From: Chitinophaga polysaccharea
GTDB lineage: Bacteria > Bacteroidota > Bacteroidia > Chitinophagales > Chitinophagaceae
Reading direction: 5' to 3'
DNA length: 64,000 nucleotides
Assembly: GCF_007829335.1 (NCBI RefSeq)
Contig: NZ_VIWO01000001.1
Coordinates: 682,001-746,000, forward strand
Of this stretch, positions 16,896 to 25,429 are shown in pieces. The translations under genes were made by a program, and so were the position numbers. The notes under the pieces were generated by a model. That model worked only from the letters and a program-made list of their open reading frames with translations. It was not told the origin of the DNA and searched no databases. Every line of letters starts with the position of its first letter. Position 1 is the stretch's first letter.

Positions 16896-17849
16896 ATGCT
16901 TCCTTTCTCCGATATGCCCTATGGCTATGCACCAATATATTGTTTTCCGCTCACGGGAATCTGTATGTATGTATTGTTGTTGATCTGTGGCTGGCATGCA
17001 GGTGGCAAAGGCGTGGGCCACATTTCCTGGCTATTGGGCGGACTGGGCTTCGGGCTATTATTGGAATACGTAAACGTAACTACCAGTAGCGGTTATCGCT
17101 ACGGACAATTTTGGCTAATGTTGGGTACAGCCCCCCGCAATATCCCTCTTTGCATTGGCTGCGGCTGGGCAGTGATCATTTATTCGTCGCGTTTGTTTAC
17201 CGATAATTTTGGGCTGCCGGTTTGGGCTGCAGCTGCACTGGATAGCCTGTTAGCGCTGAATATCGACCTGAGCATGGATGTAGTGGCCTACCGCCTGCAT
17301 ATGTGGCATTGGGATTGGGAGAGCAAGGGACTATCTGCTCAAGCCCTCACAGGACAATGGTTTGGGGTTCCGTACGCCAATTTCTATGGCTGGCTGTTGG
17401 TCGTCTTCTTCTATTCACTTTTTGGGCGGCTGCTGGAAAAACGATTGATTACCGCCTCCTGGAAAGCCGCTATCCCCCTACTTTCCATCCTGATTTCACA
17501 GGTAGCATTGTGGCTATCACTGTTTCCCATAGCTGATTTACTAAAACAATATTTTGGTATCACCAGTGCACACCGATTGGTGGCATTGCTGGCGCTATTC
17601 GTTTTATTGACGATTGCCGGTTATTTCAAAAGGAAACAGACCGGCACGCATTACTTCCCGCTGGCAGCATGGATAGTGCCATTATGGTTCCACATGTACT
17701 TTCTTGCCTGGCTGTTCCTCGGAGGCTTTTCGGGAGAAAACCGCTATATGATGGCTTTCTCCATCTGCAACGTGGTACTCGCTTCGGCAATACATTTACC
17801 TATGTTGGCAAAAAAGAAAAACATAACCATTTTAGCTCCAACACGTTAA
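16896..17849 (+). CDS. CruF-like carotenoid biosynthesis membrane protein (DUF422)
   Basis: A 317-residue integral membrane protein with about eight hydrophobic segments. The family is indicated by IDLSMDVVAYRLHMWHW followed by FGVPYANFYGWLLV, equivalent to the conserved central block of CruF/DUF422 proteins, which act on carotenoid ends (1',2'-hydratase in CruF). In this window it lacks crtB, crtI or cyclase genes and instead precedes cardiolipin synthase by 37 bases, so it may serve a different lipid substrate. ATG 16896 is the first of several possible starts. Family assignment is moderately sure; enzymatic role is inferred. Confidence 0.7.
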   Translation: MLPFSDMPYGYAPIYCFPLTGICMYVLLLICGWHAGGKGVGHISWLLGGLGFGLLLEYVNVTTSSGYRYGQFWLMLGTAPRNIPLCIGCGWAVIIYSSRLFTDNFGLPVWAAAALDSLLALNIDLSMDVVAYRLHMWHWDWESKGLSAQALTGQWFGVPYANFYGWLLVVFFYSLFGRLLEKRLITASWKAAIPLLSILISQVALWLSLFPIADLLKQYFGITSAHRLVALLALFVLLTIAGYFKRKQTGTHYFPLAAWIVPLWFHMYFLAWLFLGGFSGENRYMMAFSICNVVLASAIHLPMLAKKKNITILAPTR

Positions 17850-17886
17850 TAATATATCTTGCTAACTGTTTAAACTCTTACGGCTG

Positions 17887-19365
17887 GTGAAAACGTTGAT
17901 AGGCTACCTTACGGGCAACGAATGGCATCTTTATATCAAAATAGGCAGTACTGTGCTGTTGATCCTCATTTTTGTGGGGTTGGTGGCTACTATTCTTCTA
18001 GAAAATCGTAATCCGGTTAAAGCGATTGCTTATATCCTGGTGCTGGTATTTATCCCTATCGTAGGATTGATTGTATACTATTACCTGGGCCGGGATCTGC
18101 GTAAAAGACGACGGTTTACCCTAAAAGGCAGTAAAGATGAAGTGCTGTTTTTACGATACTGGGAATCCCAGCGGGCCCAGCTGGAGCAAATGCAGCTGGA
18201 ACTACGGCAACAGGCGGGTAGTAAGCAGGAACTTTCTGCCATGTTGCTAAACACCCGGCAATCGGTACTCAGTAAGAATAACCAGGTACAATTGCTGATT
18301 AATGGAGAAGAAAAATTTCCGGCTGTATTCAGTGCACTCAGGGCTGCTAAACACCATATCCACATAGAGTATTATATGGTAACGGCAGATGATGTAGGCA
18401 ATGAGCTCACCGAAATATTGATCGAAAAATTAAATGTCGGCGTACAGGTGCGTTTCATTTATGATGATATGGGAAGCGATCGTATAGGAGATATTCCCAA
18501 ACGGTTACGCGAACAGGGCGCCAGCGTATACACCTTTTCACCGGTACTGGTCGATTTCTACCTGAATGCCAATTACCGCAATCACCGGAAAATAATTGTG
18601 GTAGATGGCACTGTAGGATTTGTAGGAGGCATCAACTTGGATGAACGTTATATCAATAATGGTAAACACCCTACGTTTTGGCGCGACACGCATTTACGTA
18701 TTGAAGGAGATGCTGTAAATATCCTGCAGTTGCAGTTCTTAATGAGTTATCGGTATTGTAGTAAAGAAATATTTCCCTTTGCAGAGCCCTTCTTCCAACG
18801 GTCAGTGCTCACTGGCAACTGTTTCACAGACATAGTTGCCAGCGGTCCGGATTCAGAATGGCCTATAGCTATGCAAACGATCCTGATGGCCATCAACATT
18901 GCGCAAAGGAGCATTCGTATCAGCAATCCTTATTTCATCCCCACGGAAGAATTGCTGACAGCCTTGCAGATGGCAGCGCTGGCAGGTAAAGATGTACAAC
19001 TCATGTTACCATTGAAAGGGGATTCTTATATCGTACAACATGCGGCATTGTCATACATAAAACCTTTGCTCGCTGCGGGCGTGAAAATATTCTTCTATAC
19101 CCGTGGTTTTATTCATGCAAAAACGATGGTGATAGATAATAATCTTGCCTGGGTAAGCTCTGTAAACTTCGATAACCGCAGCTTTTATCTTAATTGTGAA
19201 ATTGGCGCGCTGATATATGACCAGGAAGTAGCGGCAAAATTAAACCGGGCCTTCGATGAAGATCTCCTGTATGCTGTACCTGTACAGGAAACCCGTTGGA
19301 ATAAGCGCAATGTGCTAAAGCGTTTTATGGATGCAGTATGCCGCTTACTCACGCCATTACTATGA
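17887..19365 (+). CDS. cls: Cardiolipin synthase (phospholipase D superfamily)
   Basis: Joins two phosphatidylglycerols into cardiolipin at the inner membrane. The 492-residue protein has two N-terminal TM segments (about 15-40 and 44-66) followed by a basic stretch. Two PLD domains follow with HKD motifs NHRKIIVVDG (H233) and HAKTMVIDN (H410), each with the downstream GG or SS-N residues. Length is typical. The frame starts with GTG at 17887; no ATG gives both TM segments. The CruF-like gene ends 37 bases upstream on the same strand, suggesting co-transcription. Its last codons overlap the end of the convergent acidic-protein gene by 6 bases. Confidence 0.94.
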   Translation: MKTLIGYLTGNEWHLYIKIGSTVLLILIFVGLVATILLENRNPVKAIAYILVLVFIPIVGLIVYYYLGRDLRKRRRFTLKGSKDEVLFLRYWESQRAQLEQMQLELRQQAGSKQELSAMLLNTRQSVLSKNNQVQLLINGEEKFPAVFSALRAAKHHIHIEYYMVTADDVGNELTEILIEKLNVGVQVRFIYDDMGSDRIGDIPKRLREQGASVYTFSPVLVDFYLNANYRNHRKIIVVDGTVGFVGGINLDERYINNGKHPTFWRDTHLRIEGDAVNILQLQFLMSYRYCSKEIFPFAEPFFQRSVLTGNCFTDIVASGPDSEWPIAMQTILMAINIAQRSIRISNPYFIPTEELLTALQMAALAGKDVQLMLPLKGDSYIVQHAALSYIKPLLAAGVKIFFYTRGFIHAKTMVIDNNLAWVSSVNFDNRSFYLNCEIGALIYDQEVAAKLNRAFDEDLLYAVPVQETRWNKRNVLKRFMDAVCRLLTPLL

Positions 19366-19782
19366 GTTGCGATCTTCCTCATCATCGAAATCAAGAAATT
19401 CTCCGTTGTCTTCTTCCAGGTCCTGATGCCGGTCGCCACCTATGCTATAAATATTATTTTCCTCATCTTCCTGTCCTATAGCTTCGTCGTCATCATCTAA
19501 CTCGGCTCCCGGAACATCCAGGTCATCTCCCACTTTATCCTTACGCCAGGTTTCTTCCTGCTCATCATCCCCTTCAGCACGTTTCTTTTTTTCACTGGGC
19601 AATTCGCTGTTATGGCGGAATGAGCCGGTAAGTGCATTGATGTCTACATCCACCTCCATATCCCTGTTTCGCTTGCTCAGAATATCTTCTCCGGAAGGGT
19701 ATTCAGGATATCCTGGAAAATCTTCCTGTTCTTTATCGTTGGAGTTAGTCGCCTTTTTACCTGGTTTATTTTTATTACTCAT
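19360..19782 (-). CDS. Highly acidic hypothetical protein
   Basis: About 140 residues from ATG 19782, probably disordered: a lysine-rich start (NKNKPGKK), a PGYPEYPSGEDIL segment, then very acidic runs (ELDDDDEAIGQEDEENN, EDNGEFLDFDDEEDRNS). No signal peptide or TM. I recall similar uncharacterised proteins in Bacteroidota, with YP-x-YP-x-x-EDI and an acidic GSEDEENN-like motif, but the function is unknown. It overlaps the 3' end of cls by 6 bases in convergent orientation. Confidence 0.75.
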   Translation of the reverse strand: MSNKNKPGKKATNSNDKEQEDFPGYPEYPSGEDILSKRNRDMEVDVDINALTGSFRHNSELPSEKKKRAEGDDEQEETWRKDKVGDDLDVPGAELDDDDEAIGQEDEENNIYSIGGDRHQDLEEDNGEFLDFDDEEDRNS

Positions 19783-19885
19783 AATCAATACATTTTAGCA
19801 TGAATAATCCTGCAAAAAACAGCAGGCATTACCATGATTGATAACAACCTAAAATGGTGATTGTTTAAGGTAGCAAAAGCGCCGT

Positions 19886-21205
19886 TCAGCGCTTTTTGCC
19901 TACCAGGTTAACCTGAAGAGATACTCCTGCAGAATAGAGTTTTACCTGGCCCAGCCCTACTCCGCGAAGTGGTATTTTGGCATAAGGTTGAACACCTATA
20001 ATTAATTTCCTGCCGGCAGGATGCTGATAAAGCGCGCCTACATTCAGGATAGCCAGGTAATGCTGATTTTCATTCTCCACAGTCTTTTCTGCTGTTGGCA
20101 AGGTTTTATAGATATACTGGTATTTCTCTTTCAACATAAAATAGTTGGAGAGCCCCAGGGTGGCACTTACTGTATTATTTTTTACTTCTAAAAAGGTATA
20201 GTTCACATTCACCGGTATATCGAGCACATCGCAGTTGGCGTTTACTTTTACCAATCCATAGGTATTGGGATAACCGGACGGTATATTATAATCCTTATCA
20301 GTGGCACCATATATTTTTTTGCTATACACTGCACCTGTAGTTACAAACCAATGTTTGTTGAAATAATAATGCGCCAATACGCCGGCATTGAAGCCAATTT
20401 TTCCGTAGTTCATGGAAGGCGCCACATTCAGATCAGGACCGAGTGTAACACCTACATATAATCCCTTACTATTTATTTTTCTCCTGTTAATTTTATTTTC
20501 CTGTGTTGCAGGAATAGCTGTATTAACGGGGATTTCATGAATATTTCCAATTTTCGTATATACGTTACCGTTATTAACATTTTTTATTTTAACAGGGTAG
20601 ATATCAGTATAAATCGCCGGCGGCGTACCTGTGATATTGGTATTCACAGTTTCCTTACCGGGACTATGAATATCATTGCCTGATATTGGATTTTTTGTGA
20701 GAGGATTAACCGGGTTAATCACTTGCTGATTCAACTGCCGGGTAACAGCAGCGGGTGTAGGGAGATGGATAACCAGCGCAGCGGCTTTTCCTTTGCCGCT
20801 GGCTGCCACAGGGTTACCTGTATGCACAGTGGTTTGCGGAATAGCAGATGGATGGCTATCAGCACCCGGTACATGACCCGGTTGGCTGGATAGCCTACTT
20901 TCATTTGCAGGTGTAGTGTTGTTGGTAGTAACTGGTTTATTTGTTGTGATTTGTTGAGACGCATTTTCTTTAGGGACTTCCTGTACAACAGTTTGTTGCG
21001 GGTGTTTACTCCCTTTTGGCATCTGTACTATCCACCAGGCCAATCCTCCAAGTACTGGCAATAGTATAAACCACCACCAGGCGGCCGGCCGCTTTTTGCG
21101 CCTGCCATCCAGCAGTGATTCCATTTTAGTCCACGCATCCTGGTCAAAAGGAATATCTCCTTCATTCAGCTTATTCCGGATGCTATTTTCAAACGCGTCA
21201 TTCAT
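19886..21205 (-). CDS. Single-TM protein with outer-membrane beta-barrel-like C-terminus, ECF sigma partner
   Basis: The 439-residue protein has a short cytoplasmic N-terminus (1-40, with DQDAWTKMESLLDG), one TM (about 43-62), a long low-complexity Thr/Asn/Pro-rich region (about 70-230), and a C-terminal region with alternating strands (GLYVGVTLGPDLN ... GVSLQVNL) like a small outer-membrane barrel or porin-family domain. It starts 8 bases after the stop of the ECF sigma gene, so they form one operon. The cytoplasmic head may act as an unconventional anti-sigma factor; there is no zinc-binding anti-sigma motif. Function is inferred from position. Confidence 0.75.
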   Translation of the reverse strand: MNDAFENSIRNKLNEGDIPFDQDAWTKMESLLDGRRKKRPAAWWWFILLPVLGGLAWWIVQMPKGSKHPQQTVVQEVPKENASQQITTNKPVTTNNTTPANESRLSSQPGHVPGADSHPSAIPQTTVHTGNPVAASGKGKAAALVIHLPTPAAVTRQLNQQVINPVNPLTKNPISGNDIHSPGKETVNTNITGTPPAIYTDIYPVKIKNVNNGNVYTKIGNIHEIPVNTAIPATQENKINRRKINSKGLYVGVTLGPDLNVAPSMNYGKIGFNAGVLAHYYFNKHWFVTTGAVYSKKIYGATDKDYNIPSGYPNTYGLVKVNANCDVLDIPVNVNYTFLEVKNNTVSATLGLSNYFMLKEKYQYIYKTLPTAEKTVENENQHYLAILNVGALYQHPAGRKLIIGVQPYAKIPLRGVGLGQVKLYSAGVSLQVNLVGKKR

Positions 21206-21213
21206 TGTTTATA

Positions 21214-21786
21214 CTAATGCATATTTATGTCTATCCCATCTGCAATATTCATAGATGACTTTATGATTCTCTCTTTCAGTATTTTTTTCGCTTTAAATAA
21301 ATTCGATTTGGAGGTTCCTTCTGAGATACGCAGCATAGTAGCTATTTCCTGGTGCTGAAACCCTTCCATTACGTATAGGTTAAAAACAGTCCTATAAGCC
21401 GGCGGCAATGCTTGCACATGCTGGAGCAGTTCTTCATAGGACAATTTGTCGACTATTGTTTCATCCGTGGTGGGTTCAGTAATCTGGCTGATGTCATCCA
21501 CAAATATCAACCGCTTTTTACTACGCAAAAAATCGATGGACGTGTTAACCATGATTTTGCCTAGCCATGTTTTAAATGACCTGCTGGTATCAAATGACTG
21601 GATATGATTAAATATTTTGAGGAAACCATCGTTAAGAATCTCCACTGCTTCTTCTCTATTTTGTGCATACCGCAAACAAATACTGAGCCCATACCCGAAG
21701 AAGTTTCGGTATAACGCCTCCTGGCTGCTGCGTTCTTTTCTGCAGCAACCGGCAATGAGATCATTAATATTAGTCAGATCCTGCAC
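21214..21786 (-). CDS. RNA polymerase ECF sigma factor
   Basis: A 190-residue sigma-70 of the extracytoplasmic-function type. Region 2 is seen in EALYRNFFGYGLSICLRYAQNREEAVEILNDGFLKIFNHI with SFKTWLGKIMVNTSIDFLR. Region 4 is seen in LPPAYRTVFNLYVMEGFQHQEIATMLRISEGTSKSNLFKAKKIL. The start is GTG (21786); no ATG lies near. It directs transcription of an unseen regulon and is co-transcribed with the following membrane protein, its likely regulator or output. Confidence 0.93.
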   Translation of the reverse strand: MQDLTNINDLIAGCCRKERSSQEALYRNFFGYGLSICLRYAQNREEAVEILNDGFLKIFNHIQSFDTSRSFKTWLGKIMVNTSIDFLRSKKRLIFVDDISQITEPTTDETIVDKLSYEELLQHVQALPPAYRTVFNLYVMEGFQHQEIATMLRISEGTSKSNLFKAKKILKERIIKSSMNIADGIDINMH

Positions 21787-22091
21787 AAAAAAAATCTTGC
21801 CTTCGTTTTTCTTTTAAAAGTGTTCCTTCCTCATGGGGAAAATGATGGTTGATGCTGATTTATTAAATCAATCATACTAATGATACGAGCCAGGTAGAAA
21901 AATAGTTGCTTTTCCTTCAAAAAATATATCTATCATCAAAAAACGCATTTTTAGCCCTTTAGTTCACCTCACCCCTATTTTTAACACATTTATCCATCTT
22001 CTCCCGGATATACGAAATTTACCCACTTTATGAAGGTCGATTTTTCGGCTTTTTCACCTTTTTTTTTGAAATATATCCCTAAAAAATAGAA
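21787..22091. other. Intergenic region upstream of the ECF sigma gene
   Basis: About 305 bases of AT-rich DNA between the ECF sigma start and the mnmG terminator. It contains TGATTTATTAAATCA near 21856-21870, a 15-base near-perfect palindrome that could be an operator for the sigma operon. No gene is supported here. Confidence 0.4.
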
Positions 22092-22124
22092 AAGCGGGCA
22101 AACTGTAAAACAATCTGCCCGCTT
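22092..22124 (-). terminator. Rho-independent terminator of mnmG
   Basis: AAGCGGGCA (22092-22100) and TGCCCGCTT (22116-22124) form a 9-bp stem 20 bases beyond the mnmG stop. Read on the minus strand it is followed by TTCTATTTTTT. Confidence 0.8.
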
Positions 22125-22144
22125 CAAAATGATGAATAATATTT

Positions 22145-24013
22145 TTATCGTCCCATGTAAACCATCAGGATTTGTACATCGCTCGGATTTACTCCGCTAA
22201 TACGACTTGCCTGTCCCAAAGTATGAGGACGTATTTTATTAAATTTCTGCCTGGCCTCCGTCGATAAAGATACCAGCTTTCCATAATCGAAGTTAGCCGG
22301 AATCACCAGGTCTTCCAGTTGACTCATTTTTTGCACCAGTTCATTTTCCTTTTCAATGTATACATCATACTTGATCTGGATTTCTGCCTGTTCCAACATT
22401 TCCTTGTTAAAGCCGGAAAGCGCCTCTCCAATTTTTGCTACCTGTTCTTTCATGGAAAAAATATCCAGACCCGGGCGCAGTAATATCTGGTGAGCTTTCT
22501 GTTTTTGGGTTAATGGAGCAGAAGATCTGGCTTCCAGTAGTGACGCTATTTCTTCTGGTTCTACCGATAATTCCTTCAGGATACGTTTAATTTGTTCTAC
22601 CCCGCTTTTCTTTTCCTGTACTTTCTGCATCCTCTCTTCCTTAGCCAATCCCATTTTATAGCTTCTTTCCGTTAAGCGCAGATCGGCATTATCCTGGCGA
22701 AGCAGGGTTCTGAACTCTGCCCTGGAAGTAAACATCCGGTAGGGCTCTTCCGTACCTTTGTTGATCAGGTCATCGATAAGCACGCCGATATAGGCTTCAC
22801 TTCTTTTCAGAATAAAAGGATCTTGTTCCGTTGCCTTCTGGTGAGCATTGATACCAGCCATAATACCCTGACAAGCGGCTTCTTCATAACCAGTAGTACC
22901 ATTTATTTGTCCCGCGAAGAACAGGTTCTGTACATGCTTTGTTTCGAGGGAAAACTGCAGCTGGGTAGGTGGGAAAAAGTCGTATTCTATTGCATAACCA
23001 GGTCTGAACATCCTGCAATTCTCAAATCCTGGTACCAGGCGAAGCGCTTTCATTTGTACATCTTCCGGCAGGGAAGTAGAGAAACCATTTACATAGATTT
23101 CCACCGTATCCCAACCTTCCGGTTCCACAAATAACTGGTGGCGTTCCCTTTCCGCGAAGCGGTTTATCTTGTCTTCAATGCTTGGACAGTAGCGAGGACC
23201 TGTTCCCTGGATACGTCCCTGGAACATAGGCGATCTGTCGAAGCCCGTACGTAACATTTCATGTACAGCTTCGCTGGTATACGTAATCCAGCAGCTCCGT
23301 TGCTGGGCAGGTTTAATTCTTTCAACATCCAGGTAGGAAAATCCTACAATCTCATCATCTCCTTTCTGTTCTTCCATTTTGGAATAATCCAAGCTGCGTC
23401 CATCGATACGGGGAGGTGTACCGGTTTTAAGACGATCGCTTTCAAAGCCCAGGGAAACCAATTGCTCGGTAATACCTGTGGCGGCTTTTTCAGCCACGCG
23501 ACCTCCACCAAACTGTTTATCTCCAATATGTATTACTCCATTGAGGAAAGTACCATTGGTTAATACCACCGCTTTTGCCTGTATTTCATGCCCAAGCCCG
23601 GTAATTACACCATGACAACGACCATCTTTTACCAGGAGTCCTTTTACCATATCCTGGTAGAAATCTACGTTCGGGGTTTTCTCCAGGGCTTCCCTCCATT
23701 TGGCGGCGAAAAGCATACGGTCGTTCTGTGTACGGGGACTCCACATAGCGGGTCCTTTAGAACGGTTCAACATCCTGAACTGGATCATCGACTGATCCGT
23801 AACGATTCCGGAGTATCCTCCCAGGGCATCTATTTCTCTTACAATTTGTCCTTTTGCAATACCTCCCATGGCAGGATTACAGCTCATCTGGGCAATGGTT
23901 TGCATATTCATGGTCACTAACAATACCTTGGAGCCCATATTAGCGGCGGCGGCGGCAGCTTCACAGCCGGCATGACCTGCGCCTACAACAATTATATCGT
24001 ATGATGGAAACAT
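22145..24013 (-). CDS. mnmG: tRNA uridine-5-carboxymethylaminomethylation enzyme MnmG (GidA)
   Basis: FAD- and NADH-dependent enzyme that with MnmE installs the cmnm5 group on U34 of several tRNAs. From ATG 24013 it has 622 residues, the family size, and opens with the dinucleotide fold YDIIVVGAGHAGCEAA (GxGxxG at 11-16). Further family blocks are seen: CNPAMGGIAKG, ALGGYSGIVTDQS, TGTPPRIDGRS, GTGPRYCPSIEDKI and GTTGYEEAACQGI. The open frame continues 26 codons upstream through a parS palindrome, but those codons are not coding-like and the family starts at MFPSYD. mnmG often lies beside the replication origin, which matches the parS cluster directly upstream. Confidence 0.97.
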   Translation of the reverse strand: MFPSYDIIVVGAGHAGCEAAAAAANMGSKVLLVTMNMQTIAQMSCNPAMGGIAKGQIVREIDALGGYSGIVTDQSMIQFRMLNRSKGPAMWSPRTQNDRMLFAAKWREALEKTPNVDFYQDMVKGLLVKDGRCHGVITGLGHEIQAKAVVLTNGTFLNGVIHIGDKQFGGGRVAEKAATGITEQLVSLGFESDRLKTGTPPRIDGRSLDYSKMEEQKGDDEIVGFSYLDVERIKPAQQRSCWITYTSEAVHEMLRTGFDRSPMFQGRIQGTGPRYCPSIEDKINRFAERERHQLFVEPEGWDTVEIYVNGFSTSLPEDVQMKALRLVPGFENCRMFRPGYAIEYDFFPPTQLQFSLETKHVQNLFFAGQINGTTGYEEAACQGIMAGINAHQKATEQDPFILKRSEAYIGVLIDDLINKGTEEPYRMFTSRAEFRTLLRQDNADLRLTERSYKMGLAKEERMQKVQEKKSGVEQIKRILKELSVEPEEIASLLEARSSAPLTQKQKAHQILLRPGLDIFSMKEQVAKIGEALSGFNKEMLEQAEIQIKYDVYIEKENELVQKMSQLEDLVIPANFDYGKLVSLSTEARQKFNKIRPHTLGQASRISGVNPSDVQILMVYMGR

Positions 24014-24074
24014 AATAACTTTTAGAAAGTGCAAAATTACGTAGAAGAAGGGAGATTGTTTGGATAAACTACAA

Positions 24075-24090
24075 TGTTCCACGTGGAACA
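24075..24090. promoter_or_regulatory. parS site 1 (ParB-binding centromere)
   Basis: TGTTCCACGTGGAACA is a perfect 16-bp palindrome with the GTTCCACGTGGAAC form of the bacterial parS consensus (GTTTCACGTGAAAC in Bacillus). It is the first of four in 770 bases. Confidence 0.9.
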
Positions 24091-24123
24091 TACAGAAATG
24101 AAAATATCCTGAGATAAGCTTAA

Positions 24124-24139
24124 TGTTCCACGTGGAACA
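24124..24139. promoter_or_regulatory. parS site 2
   Basis: An identical 16-bp palindrome, 49 bases from site 1; here symmetry extends to AATG...CATT (20 bp). Confidence 0.9.
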
Positions 24140-24762
24140 TTAATAAACTCTCTTGAAATGCAAGGAGGTTTACTATTGAGCTTCGTGGCCAAAAATAAGC
24201 CGCAGGAGCAAGCATTTGTATTCGCATTTCGCTTTAACAACTCTAAAGTGAAAGTTCTCATGACAGCACTCTCCCTCCTACCAAACGGATATACCACTAA
24301 TGGGATGACTAGAAAACCAGACAGCTCTTTGCCGCCGTTGGTCCCCTCTTTTATTATACCCTAAAACAAAAGCTGAAGTTCTCATTAGGTGGTATATCGC
24401 AATTACTATCTATCGTCCTGGCTTACTTTATTCCTGGAGCAAACCTGATTTCTACTTTCATTAGTTTTGCCAGGTAAGCTTAGTGCATTTCTCTTATATA
24501 GCCGGGTATCGAAAGTACCTACTACCTCTTGCGGCCTATGAATAAAATATCTTCGCACCAGCAGGTGCATATAATTCGTCGTCACCTGGAACGGTTCTCT
24601 TCCTCTCTATTCTTGTCTATATCAACTTCCATCAATCCGGATACTGGTCGAAAAACAGGAGTAATATCTTCAATAGTAGATCTCCCAAAAACAATCGATC
24701 ATGTCATCGTCAGACTATCAAAATCCCAAAACTAAATCCTCTACAATAAATCGTTGAACTGT

Positions 24763-24790
24763 CCTCAATGTTCCACGTGGAACATTGAGG
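24763..24790. promoter_or_regulatory. parS site 3 within a 28-bp perfect palindrome
   Basis: The parS core lies at 24769-24784 and the symmetry continues for six more bases each side (CCTCAA ... TTGAGG). Symmetry beyond the ParB core could add hairpin or terminator function. Confidence 0.9.
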
Positions 24791-24826
24791 AAGGACATTT
24801 AAGAACTTGCCCTCTCTAAAAAACAA

Positions 24827-24850
24827 AAGATGTTCCACGTGGAACATCTT
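24827..24850. promoter_or_regulatory. parS site 4 within a 24-bp perfect palindrome
   Basis: The core lies at 24831-24846, flanked by AAGA and TCTT. It is 62 bases from site 3 and just beyond the end of ybeY. Confidence 0.9.
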
Positions 24851-24876
24851 CTAATATATCTTGTCTCTAATAAAGA

Positions 24877-25305
24877 TTATTTACCTCCAAAGTATTTCTC
24901 CAGGTATTCATCCTCCTTACTTCTCATCAATGCAGCATCCTTTTTACTTTTGTCTTTAAAACCACAAAGGTGCAATGCCCCATGAAAAATAACCCTGTGC
25001 TGTTCCTGGGCAATAGATACTTTAAACTTCTCCGCATTTTCTAACACCCTCTCTATACTTATATATATTTCACCTTCGGTGACAGCCGGATCCTCTCCCA
25101 TTTCGAAAGTAACGATATCTGTATAGGTATCATGTTGTAAGAACTGCTTATTGATCTCTAACAAATAGGCATCAGAGCAAAATACAAAATGCAGACTCTT
25201 TAGCCCCTGTCCTTCTGCAGCAAAAAGATCAACCAGGAAGCTTTTTAACTTCCGCTTATCCTTTAAATAATCTTTTACCTCATGCGAGGTGAATTGAATG
25301 GCCAT
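24877..25305 (-). CDS. ybeY: Endoribonuclease YbeY (rRNA maturation factor)
   Basis: Single-strand endoribonuclease for 16S rRNA 3'-end processing and ribosome quality control. The 142-residue protein has the strand DIVTFEMGEDPAVTEGEIYIS and the metal site HGALHLCGFKD. In the usual motif HGxLHLxGxDH three histidines bind zinc; here the third position of the pattern is aspartate (GFKD), which I recall as a recurring variant in Bacteroidota. It is a single gene reading toward the parS cluster. Confidence 0.93.
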   Translation of the reverse strand: MAIQFTSHEVKDYLKDKRKLKSFLVDLFAAEGQGLKSLHFVFCSDAYLLEINKQFLQHDTYTDIVTFEMGEDPAVTEGEIYISIERVLENAEKFKVSIAQEQHRVIFHGALHLCGFKDKSKKDAALMRSKEDEYLEKYFGGK

Positions 25306-25369
25306 TTACGCTTAAAAAATTATGTGGATGTAAAAGTAAAGTGAAATTTCCGATTGCCTCCCGTTTCTT

Positions 25370-25401
25370 TTTGACATATTGGTCTTACAGGACTACCTTT
25401 G
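25370..25401 (+). promoter_or_regulatory. Bacteroidota-type promoter of the feoA-like gene
   Basis: TTTG (25370-25373), 20 bases, then TACCTTTG (25394-25401) match the -33/-7 consensus of the phylum. The preferred start codon lies 29 bases downstream, giving a short leader. Confidence 0.75.
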
Positions 25402-25429
25402 CCTATACAAGCATCAGTATGCCGGAACT

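Larger units (their letters stand above)
24014..24876. other. Non-coding segregation region with four parS sites
   Basis: About 860 bases between mnmG and ybeY hold four copies of one 16-base palindrome: two near mnmG and two near ybeY, separated by about 630 bases. Short open frames at 24158-24364 and 24529-24735 have poor composition and no start signals, and I see no gene. Confidence 0.7.

Noticed and set aside
24158-24735. Two short frames between the parS pairs
   Set aside because: Composition is not coding-like and no homology is recognisable; the region is better explained as segregation DNA.
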